The position numbers and the translations under genes were made by a program. A stretch of 64,000 nucleotides of DNA from Bacteroidota bacterium (GTDB lineage Bacteria; Bacteroidota; Bacteroidia; NS11-12g; UBA9320), in contig JABWCE010000001.1 in assembly GCA_013359235.1 (NCBI GenBank), forward strand, positions 124,001-188,000, in the 5' to 3' direction. The notes below the pieces were generated by a model, which saw only the letters and a program-made list of their open reading frames with translations, was not told the DNA's origin and did not search any database. Positions 1 to 9,800 of this stretch are shown one piece after another. Each line of letters starts with the position of its first letter. The stretch's first letter is position 1.

Positions 1-887
1 ATTGCACGTTTCCCATTAAAATCTGCCTGGCTGAAATATTGAAGGTGAGCTTTTAGTTCGTCAGTTTTCAAAACCGCATTTGTCATTGAATCTATAAATT
101 TATCGGCAACACCATAGCTGAAAAATCTCAGCGAACGTATATCAAACTGCCTGAATTCATTACCTCCGGGAAATAAATTACCTGTTTCGTAATTATATAC
201 CAACTGTGCATTATTTACAAAATTTGGTTTCAGGTCCGTAATTGCATTTGTCCAGTTGTTGTTTTGCAATATGCTTACTTTTACATCAGAAAATGGGTTT
301 GGTATATTAAAATTTTTGAAATCTACATTAAAATCTACTTCTTGTTTCGAAAACCTGAATTTTACATCAGTAGCACTATTTACAGTAGCTGTAACAGTTA
401 CTTTGGGGTCAATAACCATAAATCTTCTTATTAGTACAACATCATCTTCATTAAAATCTCTATAAACTTTTATTACGTAATTACCCGACCTCGTAAATTT
501 CACATCATTATTTGGAAAAACACAGCGATAACTTACATATTTCTGATAGGTGTTTGTAGAAAAAGAAAAATCTGAAATAGAGTTATTGAAATTGCCACTT
601 AAAAATTCGTTTTTGTTCATATTGCTCTCTTTCCAGTTTGCATCGCAATGTATAAAGGTATATTGATAAAATTCGTTGTTTGTTTTAAGCAAATCAAACG
701 AAAGCTGAAGTTTAGTTGTTTCAACAAGTGATATTAAAGGAACGGGGTCTGCGGTTTCGCTGACTGATGTAAGCAGAACACTTTCAATCAATGGGTCGAA
801 AGTTTGATTTGTATAAACCGTTTTTTCATCTTGCGAAAAAACAAAATTTGAAATTGTTATTATAAAACATAAAACAAAATTTCTCAC
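1..887 (-). CDS. T9SS plug protein (DUF5103 family), 3' end outside window
   Basis: Reading the minus strand from a GTG at 887 gives an open frame to the window edge. It starts with a signal peptide (VRNFVLCFIIITISNFVFSQ) and has no ATG, so an ATG-only search misses it. The N-terminal domain shows the family patterns YTFIHCDANWKESN and, about 60 residues later, YVIKVYRDFNEDDVVLIRRF. These are typical of the Bacteroidota DUF5103 protein, which plugs the SprA translocon of the type IX secretion system. The C-terminal part lies beyond the left edge. A TTG at 923 in the same frame is an alternative start, but it would put about 12 residues before the signal peptide. Family call is by recall of the pattern. 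Confidence 0.8.
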   Translation of the reverse strand, partial: MRNFVLCFIITISNFVFSQDEKTVYTNQTFDPLIESVLLTSVSETADPVPLISLVETTKLQLSFDLLKTNNEFYQYTFIHCDANWKESNMNKNEFLSGNFNNSISDFSFSTNTYQKYVSYRCVFPNNDVKFTRSGNYVIKVYRDFNEDDVVLIRRFMVIDPKVTVTATVNSATDVKFRFSKQEVDFNVDFKNFNIPNPFSDVKVSILQNNNWTNAITDLKPNFVNNAQLVYNYETGNLFPGGNEFRQFDIRSLRFFSYGVADKFIDSMTNAVLKTDELKAHLQYFSQADFNGKRA

Positions 888-942
888 AGAATGATAATGA
901 TAAATAATTGTTTTTTGGTACAAACTTTAATAAAAATTTTTA

Positions 943-3897
943 TTAATACCCAAAAATTTCTTCAAGCGTAACTATTTTCAGTTTGCCTGTTTTTTCAAGC
1001 TCTTTGAGGTTTACTTTGTCTTTGTTGCCAATTACAAAATAAATATATGGCTTGCCCGAAAGTCTTGTTTTATGAAGATTATTAAGGTCATCAAAAGAAA
1101 TTTTATCAATATTTTCATAAAAGTATTTTTTCTGATCTTCTTTAAATCCCCATTTAACAGCATCGTTAAATTCAAATAAAATGCCAACTCCAATTGTACG
1201 ATTGCTTTCAATTTTACTTTTTAACGCAAGTTTTGAATTTGAAAGCAGCAAATCAGATTTTGGCAATTCGTTTAGCAGTTCGTTCATTGCAGGTATTGCT
1301 TCGGGCATTTTGTCTGCCTGTGTACCTACATAAGCTGTTACCCCATCAAACTCATCTGGTTCATTTCCCTGTACATAGTAAGAATATGTGCTATATGCAA
1401 GGGCTTTGCTTTCTCTTATTGTTTGAAAAACTAAACTACTCATACCTCCTCCGAAATACTCATTAAATACACCAATCAACGGATCTTCGCTACGGTTTAC
1501 TTTATTTAGTTTACAATACCAACCAATTTCGGCTTGCACCATATCATAGTTTACAAAATAAACTTCGTTTTCTTTAACATCGCGTTTTATGTAATTTTTA
1601 GCTTCGGGTAATTTAATCTTTTTAGCAGAGCTTAGGTGCAATTTGTCTAATGTGTTTTTTACCTTGTTGCTCAACTCGGGTCCATAGTAAAAAACTTTGT
1701 GTTCGTATTTTACTAAATTGTGAATTATATCGCACAGTTCCTGAGCTTTAATATTTTTAAGTTCGGTTTCGCTGAGCATGTTTCTAAAAGGATTATCTGC
1801 CCCATAAATTGCATAATTTTTTAATGCTGACCCAAAAATTGCATTTTTGCTTTGCTTAGCATCCATTCTGCCTTTCATGGTTCGTGCTACAAGTCCTTTA
1901 AGGGCTTCGTCATCGGGTTTTGCATCGGCAAGAAATTCTTCAAATAAGGTTACTGATTTTTCAAAATTTTCTGTAAGCCCGCTTAAATAAATGTAAGATT
2001 GTTTATTGCCAACTGAAACTCCAAAACTACAAGCTAATTTAAAAAATTCTTTTGCAATTTGATTAGCAGTGTATTTCGAAGTACCTATAAAAGGCAGGTA
2101 GTTTACCGCAAAAGCCAACTTTAAGTCGTTGTATTTTCCGGCTTCTATTACATAATATAAATTGAAAAGTTGGTTTTCTTCGTTTTTTACAAGATAGGCA
2201 TTTATTCCATTTTTTAGTTTTATTTTTTCAATGTCTTTATCGTAGTTTATATATTTTGGTACCAGCTTGGTTGATGGGGTATTTAAAATATTTTCAACAA
2301 AAGCCGAAGTTTTTTCTCTATTTACTTCTACATTGGTTATTTCGGGCTTATCAATTTTTTTAATTGTTGTGTCAATGCCTTTGTGTTTGAAACAAACAAC
2401 ATAATCATCAGTATAATATTTATTAGCAAAATTTATAATGTCATTTTTCGAAAAGCCAAGCATTAGCTGGTCAACTTCAAGTGCTGTTTTATAATTTACC
2501 CCAAGAATAAAATAATCGAGCAAAGTGTATGCACGATTACCATTATCTTCAAACTGTTTCATTCGGTCAACCTTATTGTTTTGAACAATGCTTTTTACCA
2601 TTTCATAATCAAAATCACCTTTTTTAATTTTATTTATTTCTTCAATCAAAAGGTTTTGAACATCTGCTAATGTTTGTCCTTGTTTGGGTTTGCCACTAAA
2701 GAAGTGAACACTGTAATCTTTCAAAATTTCTACAGATGAAGAAGCACTTAATACTTGTTGAGATTTAATTAGGTCGAGGTCAATCAACCCAGCACCTTTA
2801 TAACTCAAAAGCAAATCTACAAGTTGTAATAAGGTTACGTCACGTGTACCTGCTCCCGGGAAACGATATCCCATATATAAATATTCTGCATCAGGTCCGT
2901 AAATATCAACTTTTGTAGTTGTAGAAGTGGGCATTTCGGGCATAAAATTATACGGTGGCACAGGTTCCGGCTTCATATAGCCAAATTTCTTATCAATTTC
3001 TACAATTATTTCGTCAGGATTAAAATCACCTGACATAATGATAGCCATATTATTCGGCACATAGTAGGTTTTATAATATTGTCTTATTTTTTTTAATGAT
3101 GGGTTTTTTAAGTGTTCAACAGTTCCAATTGTTGTTTGTAAGCCGTAATTGTGATTTTTGAACAGATTTGAAAACAATCCGTAAAACATTTTTCTACCAT
3201 CGTTGTCAAGGGTGCGGTTTTTTTCTTCATAAACAGCTTCAAGTTCGGTATGAAACAATCTTAAAACCGGATTTCTGAAACGTTCGGCTTCTATACTCAA
3301 CCAACGGCTTATTTCATTAGAAGGAATGTCGTTTACATAAACTGTTTGCTCAAAACTTGTAAATGCATTTGTACCGGTAGCACCAATACTTTGTACCAAT
3401 TTGTCGTATTCATTGGCAATTGAATATTTTGATGCAATAACCGAAACAGAATCTATTTCGTGATATATTTTTTTTCTTTTAATTTCATTTGTTTCGCTAT
3501 TGTATTTTTCGTATAATTCATCAATTTTATCAAGATAAATTTTTTCTTTTTCAAAATCTAATGTTCCATATTTGTCTGTACCTTTAAAAAGCATGTGTTC
3601 AAGGTAATGAGCCAATCCTGTATTATCTGCCGGATCGCTTTTGCTGCCTGCTTTTGTAGCTATAAGGGTTTGTACTCTTGGTGTAATATTATTTGGCGAA
3701 AGTATTACTGTAAGTCCATTTTCTAAGGTGTACCAGCGGCTTTTTAGAGGGTCGTTTTTATAGGTTTTGTATGAAAATTTTCCATCGTCAGAGTGTTTAA
3801 TTTCTTCACCTATTGTTACAATTTTAGGCTCAATTTGAGCAAAAATATTTGTGTTTGAAATTAAAATAAAAAGTACTAAAATTTTTCTTATTTGCAT
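943..3897 (-). CDS. M16 family zinc metallopeptidase, two-domain, exported
   Basis: A 984-residue protein with a signal peptide (about residues 1-20, ending NIFAQ) and two M16 halves. The inverted zinc motif HYLEH is at residues 97-101, inside GLAHYLEHMLFKG. The third zinc ligand is probably a glutamate in the ELEAVYEEKNR stretch further on. The second half lacks an obvious HxxEH, as is usual for the structural domain of pitrilysin-like enzymes. It likely degrades peptides in the periplasm. It follows the T9SS plug gene in the same direction with a gap of about 55 bp, so the two may be co-transcribed, though order alone does not show a functional link. Confidence 0.9.
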   Translation of the reverse strand: MQIRKILVLFILISNTNIFAQIEPKIVTIGEEIKHSDDGKFSYKTYKNDPLKSRWYTLENGLTVILSPNNITPRVQTLIATKAGSKSDPADNTGLAHYLEHMLFKGTDKYGTLDFEKEKIYLDKIDELYEKYNSETNEIKRKKIYHEIDSVSVIASKYSIANEYDKLVQSIGATGTNAFTSFEQTVYVNDIPSNEISRWLSIEAERFRNPVLRLFHTELEAVYEEKNRTLDNDGRKMFYGLFSNLFKNHNYGLQTTIGTVEHLKNPSLKKIRQYYKTYYVPNNMAIIMSGDFNPDEIIVEIDKKFGYMKPEPVPPYNFMPEMPTSTTTKVDIYGPDAEYLYMGYRFPGAGTRDVTLLQLVDLLLSYKGAGLIDLDLIKSQQVLSASSSVEILKDYSVHFFSGKPKQGQTLADVQNLLIEEINKIKKGDFDYEMVKSIVQNNKVDRMKQFEDNGNRAYTLLDYFILGVNYKTALEVDQLMLGFSKNDIINFANKYYTDDYVVCFKHKGIDTTIKKIDKPEITNVEVNREKTSAFVENILNTPSTKLVPKYINYDKDIEKIKLKNGINAYLVKNEENQLFNLYYVIEAGKYNDLKLAFAVNYLPFIGTSKYTANQIAKEFFKLACSFGVSVGNKQSYIYLSGLTENFEKSVTLFEEFLADAKPDDEALKGLVARTMKGRMDAKQSKNAIFGSALKNYAIYGADNPFRNMLSETELKNIKAQELCDIIHNLVKYEHKVFYYGPELSNKVKNTLDKLHLSSAKKIKLPEAKNYIKRDVKENEVYFVNYDMVQAEIGWYCKLNKVNRSEDPLIGVFNEYFGGGMSSLVFQTIRESKALAYSTYSYYVQGNEPDEFDGVTAYVGTQADKMPEAIPAMNELLNELPKSDLLLSNSKLALKSKIESNRTIGVGILFEFNDAVKWGFKEDQKKYFYENIDKISFDDLNNLHKTRLSGKPYIYFVIGNKDKVNLKELEKTGKLKIVTLEEIFGY

Positions 3898-3960
3898 AAT
3901 TTTCTATTTAAAAAAGGATTGCGAAATTAAACTAAATCAAGTTAAAAAAACATCAATTTT

Positions 3961-5196
3961 TCATAGGTTAATTTTCATACCAAGTCTTAGGGAGTTAGTA
4001 TAATTTCTTTGTTTTACTTCATATTTGTCAGAAAACGTATTGGTAATGCCTATTTTGAATTGAGGATTAGCAAAAAGTTGAATGTTTGTAGTAATGTATT
4101 TATTGTAAACCAAACCTAATATAGCGTTTAACGAATTTTTACGATATATATCAGGGCTTTGTCCTGCAATTGTATAAAAAGCATTATTCCCAAAATTATA
4201 CACTACTGTATTGGCAAAATATAATCTTCCGTAAGAAATGCCCGATTGAAGCTCAATATCTGTAAGCTCGTTTATATTATTAATTTTAATATCAAATATT
4301 AAAGGTAGTTCAAAATATGAAATATTGTTGTTAAACCGCAGATTAGAATATTCGGCATTAAGGTCTGGAGTTTCAAAATCAGGATAACCTTTGAAAAATT
4401 CATCATTTGCTTTGTTGTAATTTTTGCATAAAGTATTTTCATCTGGCTCTTTTAACAGAACAGATTCGCCTGTGTTTGTGTAATATAATCCTGTGTTTAA
4501 ATTTATATTTTTATTAATTCTATAAAACAAATCTAACCCGAAAGAATATTTCAAAAGTACATTGTTATTGGCATTTCGCGATTTTTCTGTTTGATAATAC
4601 CCATATTCAGATTTTTTTTTATTGATTTTATAATTAATCCTGCAATCTGACAAGCCTGTTGTAAGGCTCAATCCCAAAGCTATTTTGCTTCGTTTTGTAG
4701 TTTTTATCTCGGGCAATAAACCTATTTTGATGTTTTTGGGAAGGTAAACCGGTGTTGTATTAGTTTCGTCAAAAATTATTTTGAGCAATGGATTTATATT
4801 TATTTGTGAAAATTTGTTAGGTTTTATTTTGTTGTTTTTTTTAAGTTCATCTGCTTGAGTTTCGGGCAGTATAGGGCTTAACAATATTTGATTTTTCAAT
4901 AATTCTTCGGCTTTTTTACGGCTTTGCTCTAAGGTTTCGGTATTTTCAGTTTTTTTTGTTTCAAAATTTACAACTTCATTAGAACTTTCCTTTTTGGTTT
5001 TCTTTGTTTTTTCATTGGTATCACTGGCAAATAGCTTTGAAATTGAATAACTAATATTTTCGAAAAAATCAAAACCAGCTTTCCCCGAAAATAATTGAAT
5101 GCCTATTATCAAAAAGCCTACACTTGCAAGAATAGCAAATAAAAGAGAAGTGTTTTTCACTTTTTTTGATAATTTTTCTCTTTCTGCACTTCTCAT
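3961..5196 (-). CDS. membrane-anchored outer-membrane beta-barrel-like protein
   Basis: A 411-residue protein. The N-terminus is charged (MRSAEREKLSKK) and followed by one hydrophobic segment at about residues 16-36, with no clear cleavage site. A low-complexity Lys/Glu/Thr linker follows. The C-terminal half (about 165-411) has alternating aromatic/polar strands ending in NYTNSLRLGMKINL, like porin-family barrels of Bacteroidota with an anti-sigma-like N-terminal anchor. Specific function is not recognised. A TAAATTTG element (minus strand, 5214-5221) lies 17 nt before the start codon. Confidence 0.6.
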   Translation of the reverse strand: MRSAEREKLSKKVKNTSLLFAILASVGFLIIGIQLFSGKAGFDFFENISYSISKLFASDTNEKTKKTKKESSNEVVNFETKKTENTETLEQSRKKAEELLKNQILLSPILPETQADELKKNNKIKPNKFSQININPLLKIIFDETNTTPVYLPKNIKIGLLPEIKTTKRSKIALGLSLTTGLSDCRINYKINKKKSEYGYYQTEKSRNANNNVLLKYSFGLDLFYRINKNINLNTGLYYTNTGESVLLKEPDENTLCKNYNKANDEFFKGYPDFETPDLNAEYSNLRFNNNISYFELPLIFDIKINNINELTDIELQSGISYGRLYFANTVVYNFGNNAFYTIAGQSPDIYRKNSLNAILGLVYNKYITTNIQLFANPQFKIGITNTFSDKYEVKQRNYTNSLRLGMKINL

Positions 5197-5213
5197 AATT
5201 TATTTTCGTAAGA

Positions 5214-5221
5214 CAAATTTA
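5214..5221 (-). promoter_or_regulatory. putative -7 promoter element of the 3961-5196 gene
   Basis: The minus strand reads TAAATTTG, matching the Bacteroidota -7 consensus TAnnTTTG, upstream of the start at 5196. No TTG at the usual 17-23 nt spacing was found (nearest about 25), so support is partial. Confidence 0.35.
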
Positions 5222-5338
5222 AACTAAATAATATTTTTAGAATAATCAAAATAAACAATTGACCTAAATATGAAACTATTTATTTTCACAAATTGCCAAA
5301 CATTAGCAATTAAGTTGTGATTTTTAAGTTTAAAATTT

Positions 5339-6553
5339 TTAATTGTTATTGTCATTTTCTAAGGTTTTATCATCTTTTGTTAAACTTTGGCAATATTTTT
5401 CTAATTGTGTAGCTATGATATCCCAGTTGAACTTAGAAGTTGCTATTTCTTTCCCTTTTATTCCACAAGTTTCTCTTTGCATTTTTGAATCTAAAAGTTC
5501 AATGATTTTTGCAGCAAATAATTGAGGGTCTGTTTCCATAAATGCACCCATACCATTTTCAATTTCGAGCCCTTCAAAGCCAACATTAGTGCAAACTACA
5601 GGTATTCCCATAGCCATAGCTTCTATAACTTTATTTTGAGTGCCTGCACCAAATCGCAATGAAGAAACTACTACTGCTGCCTTGCTGTAATATTCGCCCA
5701 GATTTTTTACAAATCCGGTAACAACAATATTGCTACAGGCAAGATTTCTCACTTGTTTTACAGGCTTTTGCCCGGCTATAACAAATATTACATCGGATTT
5801 TATTTTCAATACCAACGGAAAAATTTCTTTAGTAAAATATACAACTGCATCCACATTCGGAGCATAATTCATATTTCCCGTAAACAGCAACACATTATCA
5901 ATTCCGTAGTTGTGTATTGTGTTTCCATACAATTCCAAATCAACACCATTTCTTAAAATTGCTACATTATTGCTTTTGTGTTCGTATTTTAAGTAATTCA
6001 AATCTTCTTTAGAACATACAAGACCAAGATTAAATTTACTTAAAATATGCTTTTCGTATTTATAAATTCGGTTGAATTCAATTTTTTGAAAAATTTTAAG
6101 AATAAAATTTGAACTTTTTTCAATTCTGCGTTTCCAATATAATGAGAAGGCATCGGGCAAATCAAGTATTCTGGGAATTGCTATTTCAGAAGTAAACTGA
6201 GCCATTCGCAAATGCTGAGTATGAATTACATCAATTTTGTTTTTGGCAACAAAATCTTCTAATGTATTTTTCATTTTATTGCTTTTGAAATAAGCTATTT
6301 GTAACGAAACATCCGAAAATATTGCCAAAAAACTGTTAAAATACGATTTCCATTTAGGCAGATATATAATTTTTACAGTTTTAAAAATATTTTCAAGTTC
6401 AGCTTTATACTTTAAATCTAATTTGGTTTCAGCAAAGGTAATCAAGTACAATTCGTTGTTTGTGCAGAGCCTTTTTGCAAGATTATAAATTTTAAGTTTG
6501 TCGCCTCTGTATGGCGGATAAGGAATCCTATTGGCAACAAATAAAATTTTCAT
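5339..6553 (-). CDS. glycosyltransferase family 4
   Basis: A 404-residue cytoplasmic glycosyltransferase of GT-B fold. The start MKILFVANRIPYPPYRGDKL is typical of GT4 enzymes that recognise a nucleotide-sugar acceptor system. The C-terminal half carries LLFTGNMNYAPNVDAV and a donor-binding region around PLRFGAGTQNKVIEAMAMG-like sequence (here SLRFGAGTQNKVIEAMAMG). It resembles the Stp1-like subgroup of sugar transferases, but substrate cannot be read from sequence. No other polysaccharide genes are next to it; the capsule locus in this window begins 52 kb away. Confidence 0.85.
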   Translation of the reverse strand: MKILFVANRIPYPPYRGDKLKIYNLAKRLCTNNELYLITFAETKLDLKYKAELENIFKTVKIIYLPKWKSYFNSFLAIFSDVSLQIAYFKSNKMKNTLEDFVAKNKIDVIHTQHLRMAQFTSEIAIPRILDLPDAFSLYWKRRIEKSSNFILKIFQKIEFNRIYKYEKHILSKFNLGLVCSKEDLNYLKYEHKSNNVAILRNGVDLELYGNTIHNYGIDNVLLFTGNMNYAPNVDAVVYFTKEIFPLVLKIKSDVIFVIAGQKPVKQVRNLACSNIVVTGFVKNLGEYYSKAAVVVSSLRFGAGTQNKVIEAMAMGIPVVCTNVGFEGLEIENGMGAFMETDPQLFAAKIIELLDSKMQRETCGIKGKEIATSKFNWDIIATQLEKYCQSLTKDDKTLENDNNN

Positions 6554-6565
6554 GAATTAAGACGG

Positions 6566-6573
6566 CAAAATTA
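6566..6573 (-). promoter_or_regulatory. putative -7 promoter element of the glycosyltransferase gene
   Basis: The minus strand reads TAATTTTG (TAnnTTTG consensus), 12 nt before the ATG at 6553. No convincing -33 TTG was seen. Confidence 0.35.
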
Positions 6574-6623
6574 ATATAAAAAAATTGCGATTTAAATGGT
6601 TTAGCATATTGAATAAACCTTAT

Positions 6624-6721
6624 TCATGTTTACCCCAAAAACAAATAAATTTACAATAGAAAGATTTTAAATAGTTTTGTAAATAAAAATCAACAATGAA
6701 TTGGAAAATAACATCAGGATT
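6624..6721 (+). repeat. direct repeat copy A upstream of the helicase fusion
   Basis: This block matches 11663-11783 in the same orientation. Shared runs include CCCAAAAACAAATAAATTTA, AAGATTTTAAATAGTTTTGT and AATAAAAATCAACAATG, followed by a matching TTGGAAAATAA and ATCAGGATTA. Copy A lacks about 22 nt that copy B carries in its middle. The two copies bracket the 4.8-kb helicase gene. There are no terminal inverted repeats and no transposase. Confidence 0.85.
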
Positions 6722-6834
6722 ATCATTTAAAACTGCATTTTTTTTTCAGGATGAGATAGCGACTTTTTGGGCAACAATTAATAATTTAAATAGAAAACAA
6801 AAGACTATTACCAAATATATTCAGCAAATAGAAA

Positions 6835-9800
6835 ATGAATTCAATTGCATTCATTGATACCGAGATTGAGCCAAAGAGCCGAAAAATTCTTGACATTGGA
6901 AGTGTCAAGGGTGATGGAAGTTCTTTTCACAAAACTTCGGTTGCTGAGTTCATACAGTTTCTTAATGGGACTGAATTTATTTGCGGACACAATATTTTCA
7001 ATCACGACATAAAGTTTATTGGAAAGGCATTGACCGATGCAGGAGTTAATTCTGAAAACATCATTGACACTTTATTTCTTTCTCCCCTGCTATTTCCGAC
7101 AAAGCCGTATCATGCTTTATTAAAAGATGACAAACTTCAATCAGAAGACAGGAACAATCCTTTGAATGATTCAATCAAAGCAAAAGATTTATTCAATGAT
7201 GAAGTTGCAGCATTTAAACAAACTGACGAAACACTCAAACAAATTTTCTATTTGCTTTTGAAAGACAAGAAGGAGTTCCGCTCCTTTTTCCGTTTCATCG
7301 CATTCACAAGTTCAGGCACAGACCTTGAAAAACTGATTCGCCAGAAATTTGAAAATGAAATTTGTGAACATGTTGACCTGACAAAAATAATTTCAGAACA
7401 GCCGATTGAACTTGCTTACTGCTTATCACTTGTTAGTTCATTTATTGAACACAATAAAATTCATTCAATTACACCGCCTTGGGTGTTGAAAAACTATCCC
7501 GAAGTGGAACGGATAATGTTTCGTTTAAGAAACAAACCTTGTGTAAGCGGTTGTGAATACTGTAATCAGGCATTAGATGTAAATAAAGGCTTAAAAAGAT
7601 TTTTCGGTTTTGATTCTTACCGAAGTTATGGTGGCGAACCATTACAAGAAAAAGCAGTTAAAGCAACTATTAACAATAAATCAATTCTTGCTGTTTTTCC
7701 AACAGGAGGAGGAAAGTCAATCACGTTTCAAGTTCCATCTTTGATGAGCGGAGAAACTTCAAAAGGTTTAACAATTGTGATTTCGCCTTTGCAATCATTG
7801 ATGAAAGACCAGGTTGACAATCTTGAAAAAATTGGAATTACAGATGCAGTTACCATAAATGGTTTGCTTGACCCGATTGAAAGAGCGAAATCTTTTGAAA
7901 GAGTTGAAGATGGTTCAGCTTCTATTCTTTACATCTCTCCTGAATCATTGCGTTCACGAACAATTGAACGATTGATTTTGGGAAGAAAAATTGTTCGTTT
8001 TGTTATAGATGAAGCACACTGCTTTTCTTCGTGGGGACAAGATTTCAGAGTTGATTATTTATACATCGGTGATTTCATCAAACAAATTCAGGAAAAGAAA
8101 AATCTTGAAGATGGAATTCCAGTTTCATGTTTCACAGCAACAGCGAAACAAAAAGTTATTGAGGATATTCGTGACTACTTCAAAGAAAAACTTTCGCTTG
8201 ACCTTGAACTGTTCACTTCAAAAGCATCAAGAACAAATCTTCAATACAAAGTTTTTGAGAAAGGAGACGAAGAAGAAAAGTATCAGGCAGCAAGAGATTT
8301 GATTGAGGAGAAGAATTGTCCGACTATCATTTATGTTTCAAGGACACGAAAAGCATATTCACTTGCAGAACGCTTAACTGAAGATGGGTTCAACGCCAAA
8401 CCTTATCACGGCAAAATGGATGTTAAAGAAAAAACGGCTAACCAAAATGCTTTCATATCAGGCGAAGTTCCAATCATGGTTGCAACTTCTGCTTTTGGAA
8501 TGGGAGTTGACAAAAAAGATGTTGGCATGGTGATTCACTATGAGATTTCCGATTCACTTGAAAACTATATTCAGGAAGCAGGGAGAGCAGGACGAGATGA
8601 AAATATTGTTGCTGATTGTTTCGTGTTGTTTAACGAGGAAGACCTTAGTAAACATTTCATACTGTTGAATCAAACCAAACTTTCAATCAAAGAGATTCAA
8701 CAGATTTGGAAAGCGATAAAAGAAATTACAAGATTTCGTTCAACAGTTTCAAATTCCGCTTTAGAGATTGCACGAAAAGCGGGTTGGGATGATAATGTTG
8801 TTGAAATTGAAACGAGAGTTATTACAGCCATTGCAGCTTTGGAAGACGCAGGATACTTGAAACGTGGACAAAATATGCCGAGAATTTTTGCCAACAGTAT
8901 TCTTTCAAAAAATGCACAGGAAGCTATTGACAAAATCAATGCTTCCGAAAGATTTGAGGAGAGGCAAAAAGAAAAGGGAATAAGAATTATCAAGAAACTT
9001 TTTTCAAGTAAAAGCAGGAAGCAAACAAATGATGAAACTGGCGAATCAAGGATTGATTATATCAGCGACCATCTTGGAATTGTAAAAGAAGAAGTGATAA
9101 ACATTGTGAATCTTCTTCGTGAGGAAAAGATTTTGGCTGATGCAAAGGACTTAACTGCTTTTATTAAGAAAGGAGAAAACAAAAACCGTTCTCTTAATAT
9201 TGTTGAGGCATTTAGTAAGATTGAGCATTTCTTGCTTCCATTTTTTGAGGAACAGGAAAAAACATTTCACATAAAAGAACTAAATGAAGAAGCCGAATCA
9301 AAAGGTTGCGAAGATGTAACTACGAACAAACTTAAAACCATTATCAACTTTTGGGCAATCAAGAATTGGATTAAGCGACAGAATCTTGAGTACTCAAAAA
9401 ATCATGTTGTGATTCTCTCTCTGCATCCAAGAGAAATGTTGAAGGAAAAATTAGAGAAGCGACATGAATTGGCTAAGTTCACAGTTGAGTATCTTTATGA
9501 TAAAAGCAATCTGAATATTTCAGAAGATGATAAAGACAAGGAAGAAGTTTTGGTTGAGTTTTCAGTTCACGAACTGAAAGAAGAATTTGAAAAACGACCA
9601 AAACTTTTTGAAATGCATGTATCATTTGAAGATATTGAGGACACACTTTTTTATCTTTTAAGAATTGATGCCATAAAAATTGAAGGAGGATTTCTTGTTG
9701 TCTATAATAAACTGACCATTGAACGAGTTGAACAAGACAACTATAAAAAATATACGAAGGAAGATTATCGGATGTTAAATCAATTTTACGAAAACAAAGT

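Noticed and set aside
7540-7563. Radical-SAM enzyme motif CxxxCxxC
   Set aside because: Only the spacing matches; no TIM-barrel sequence around it and it sits inside a helicase chain.
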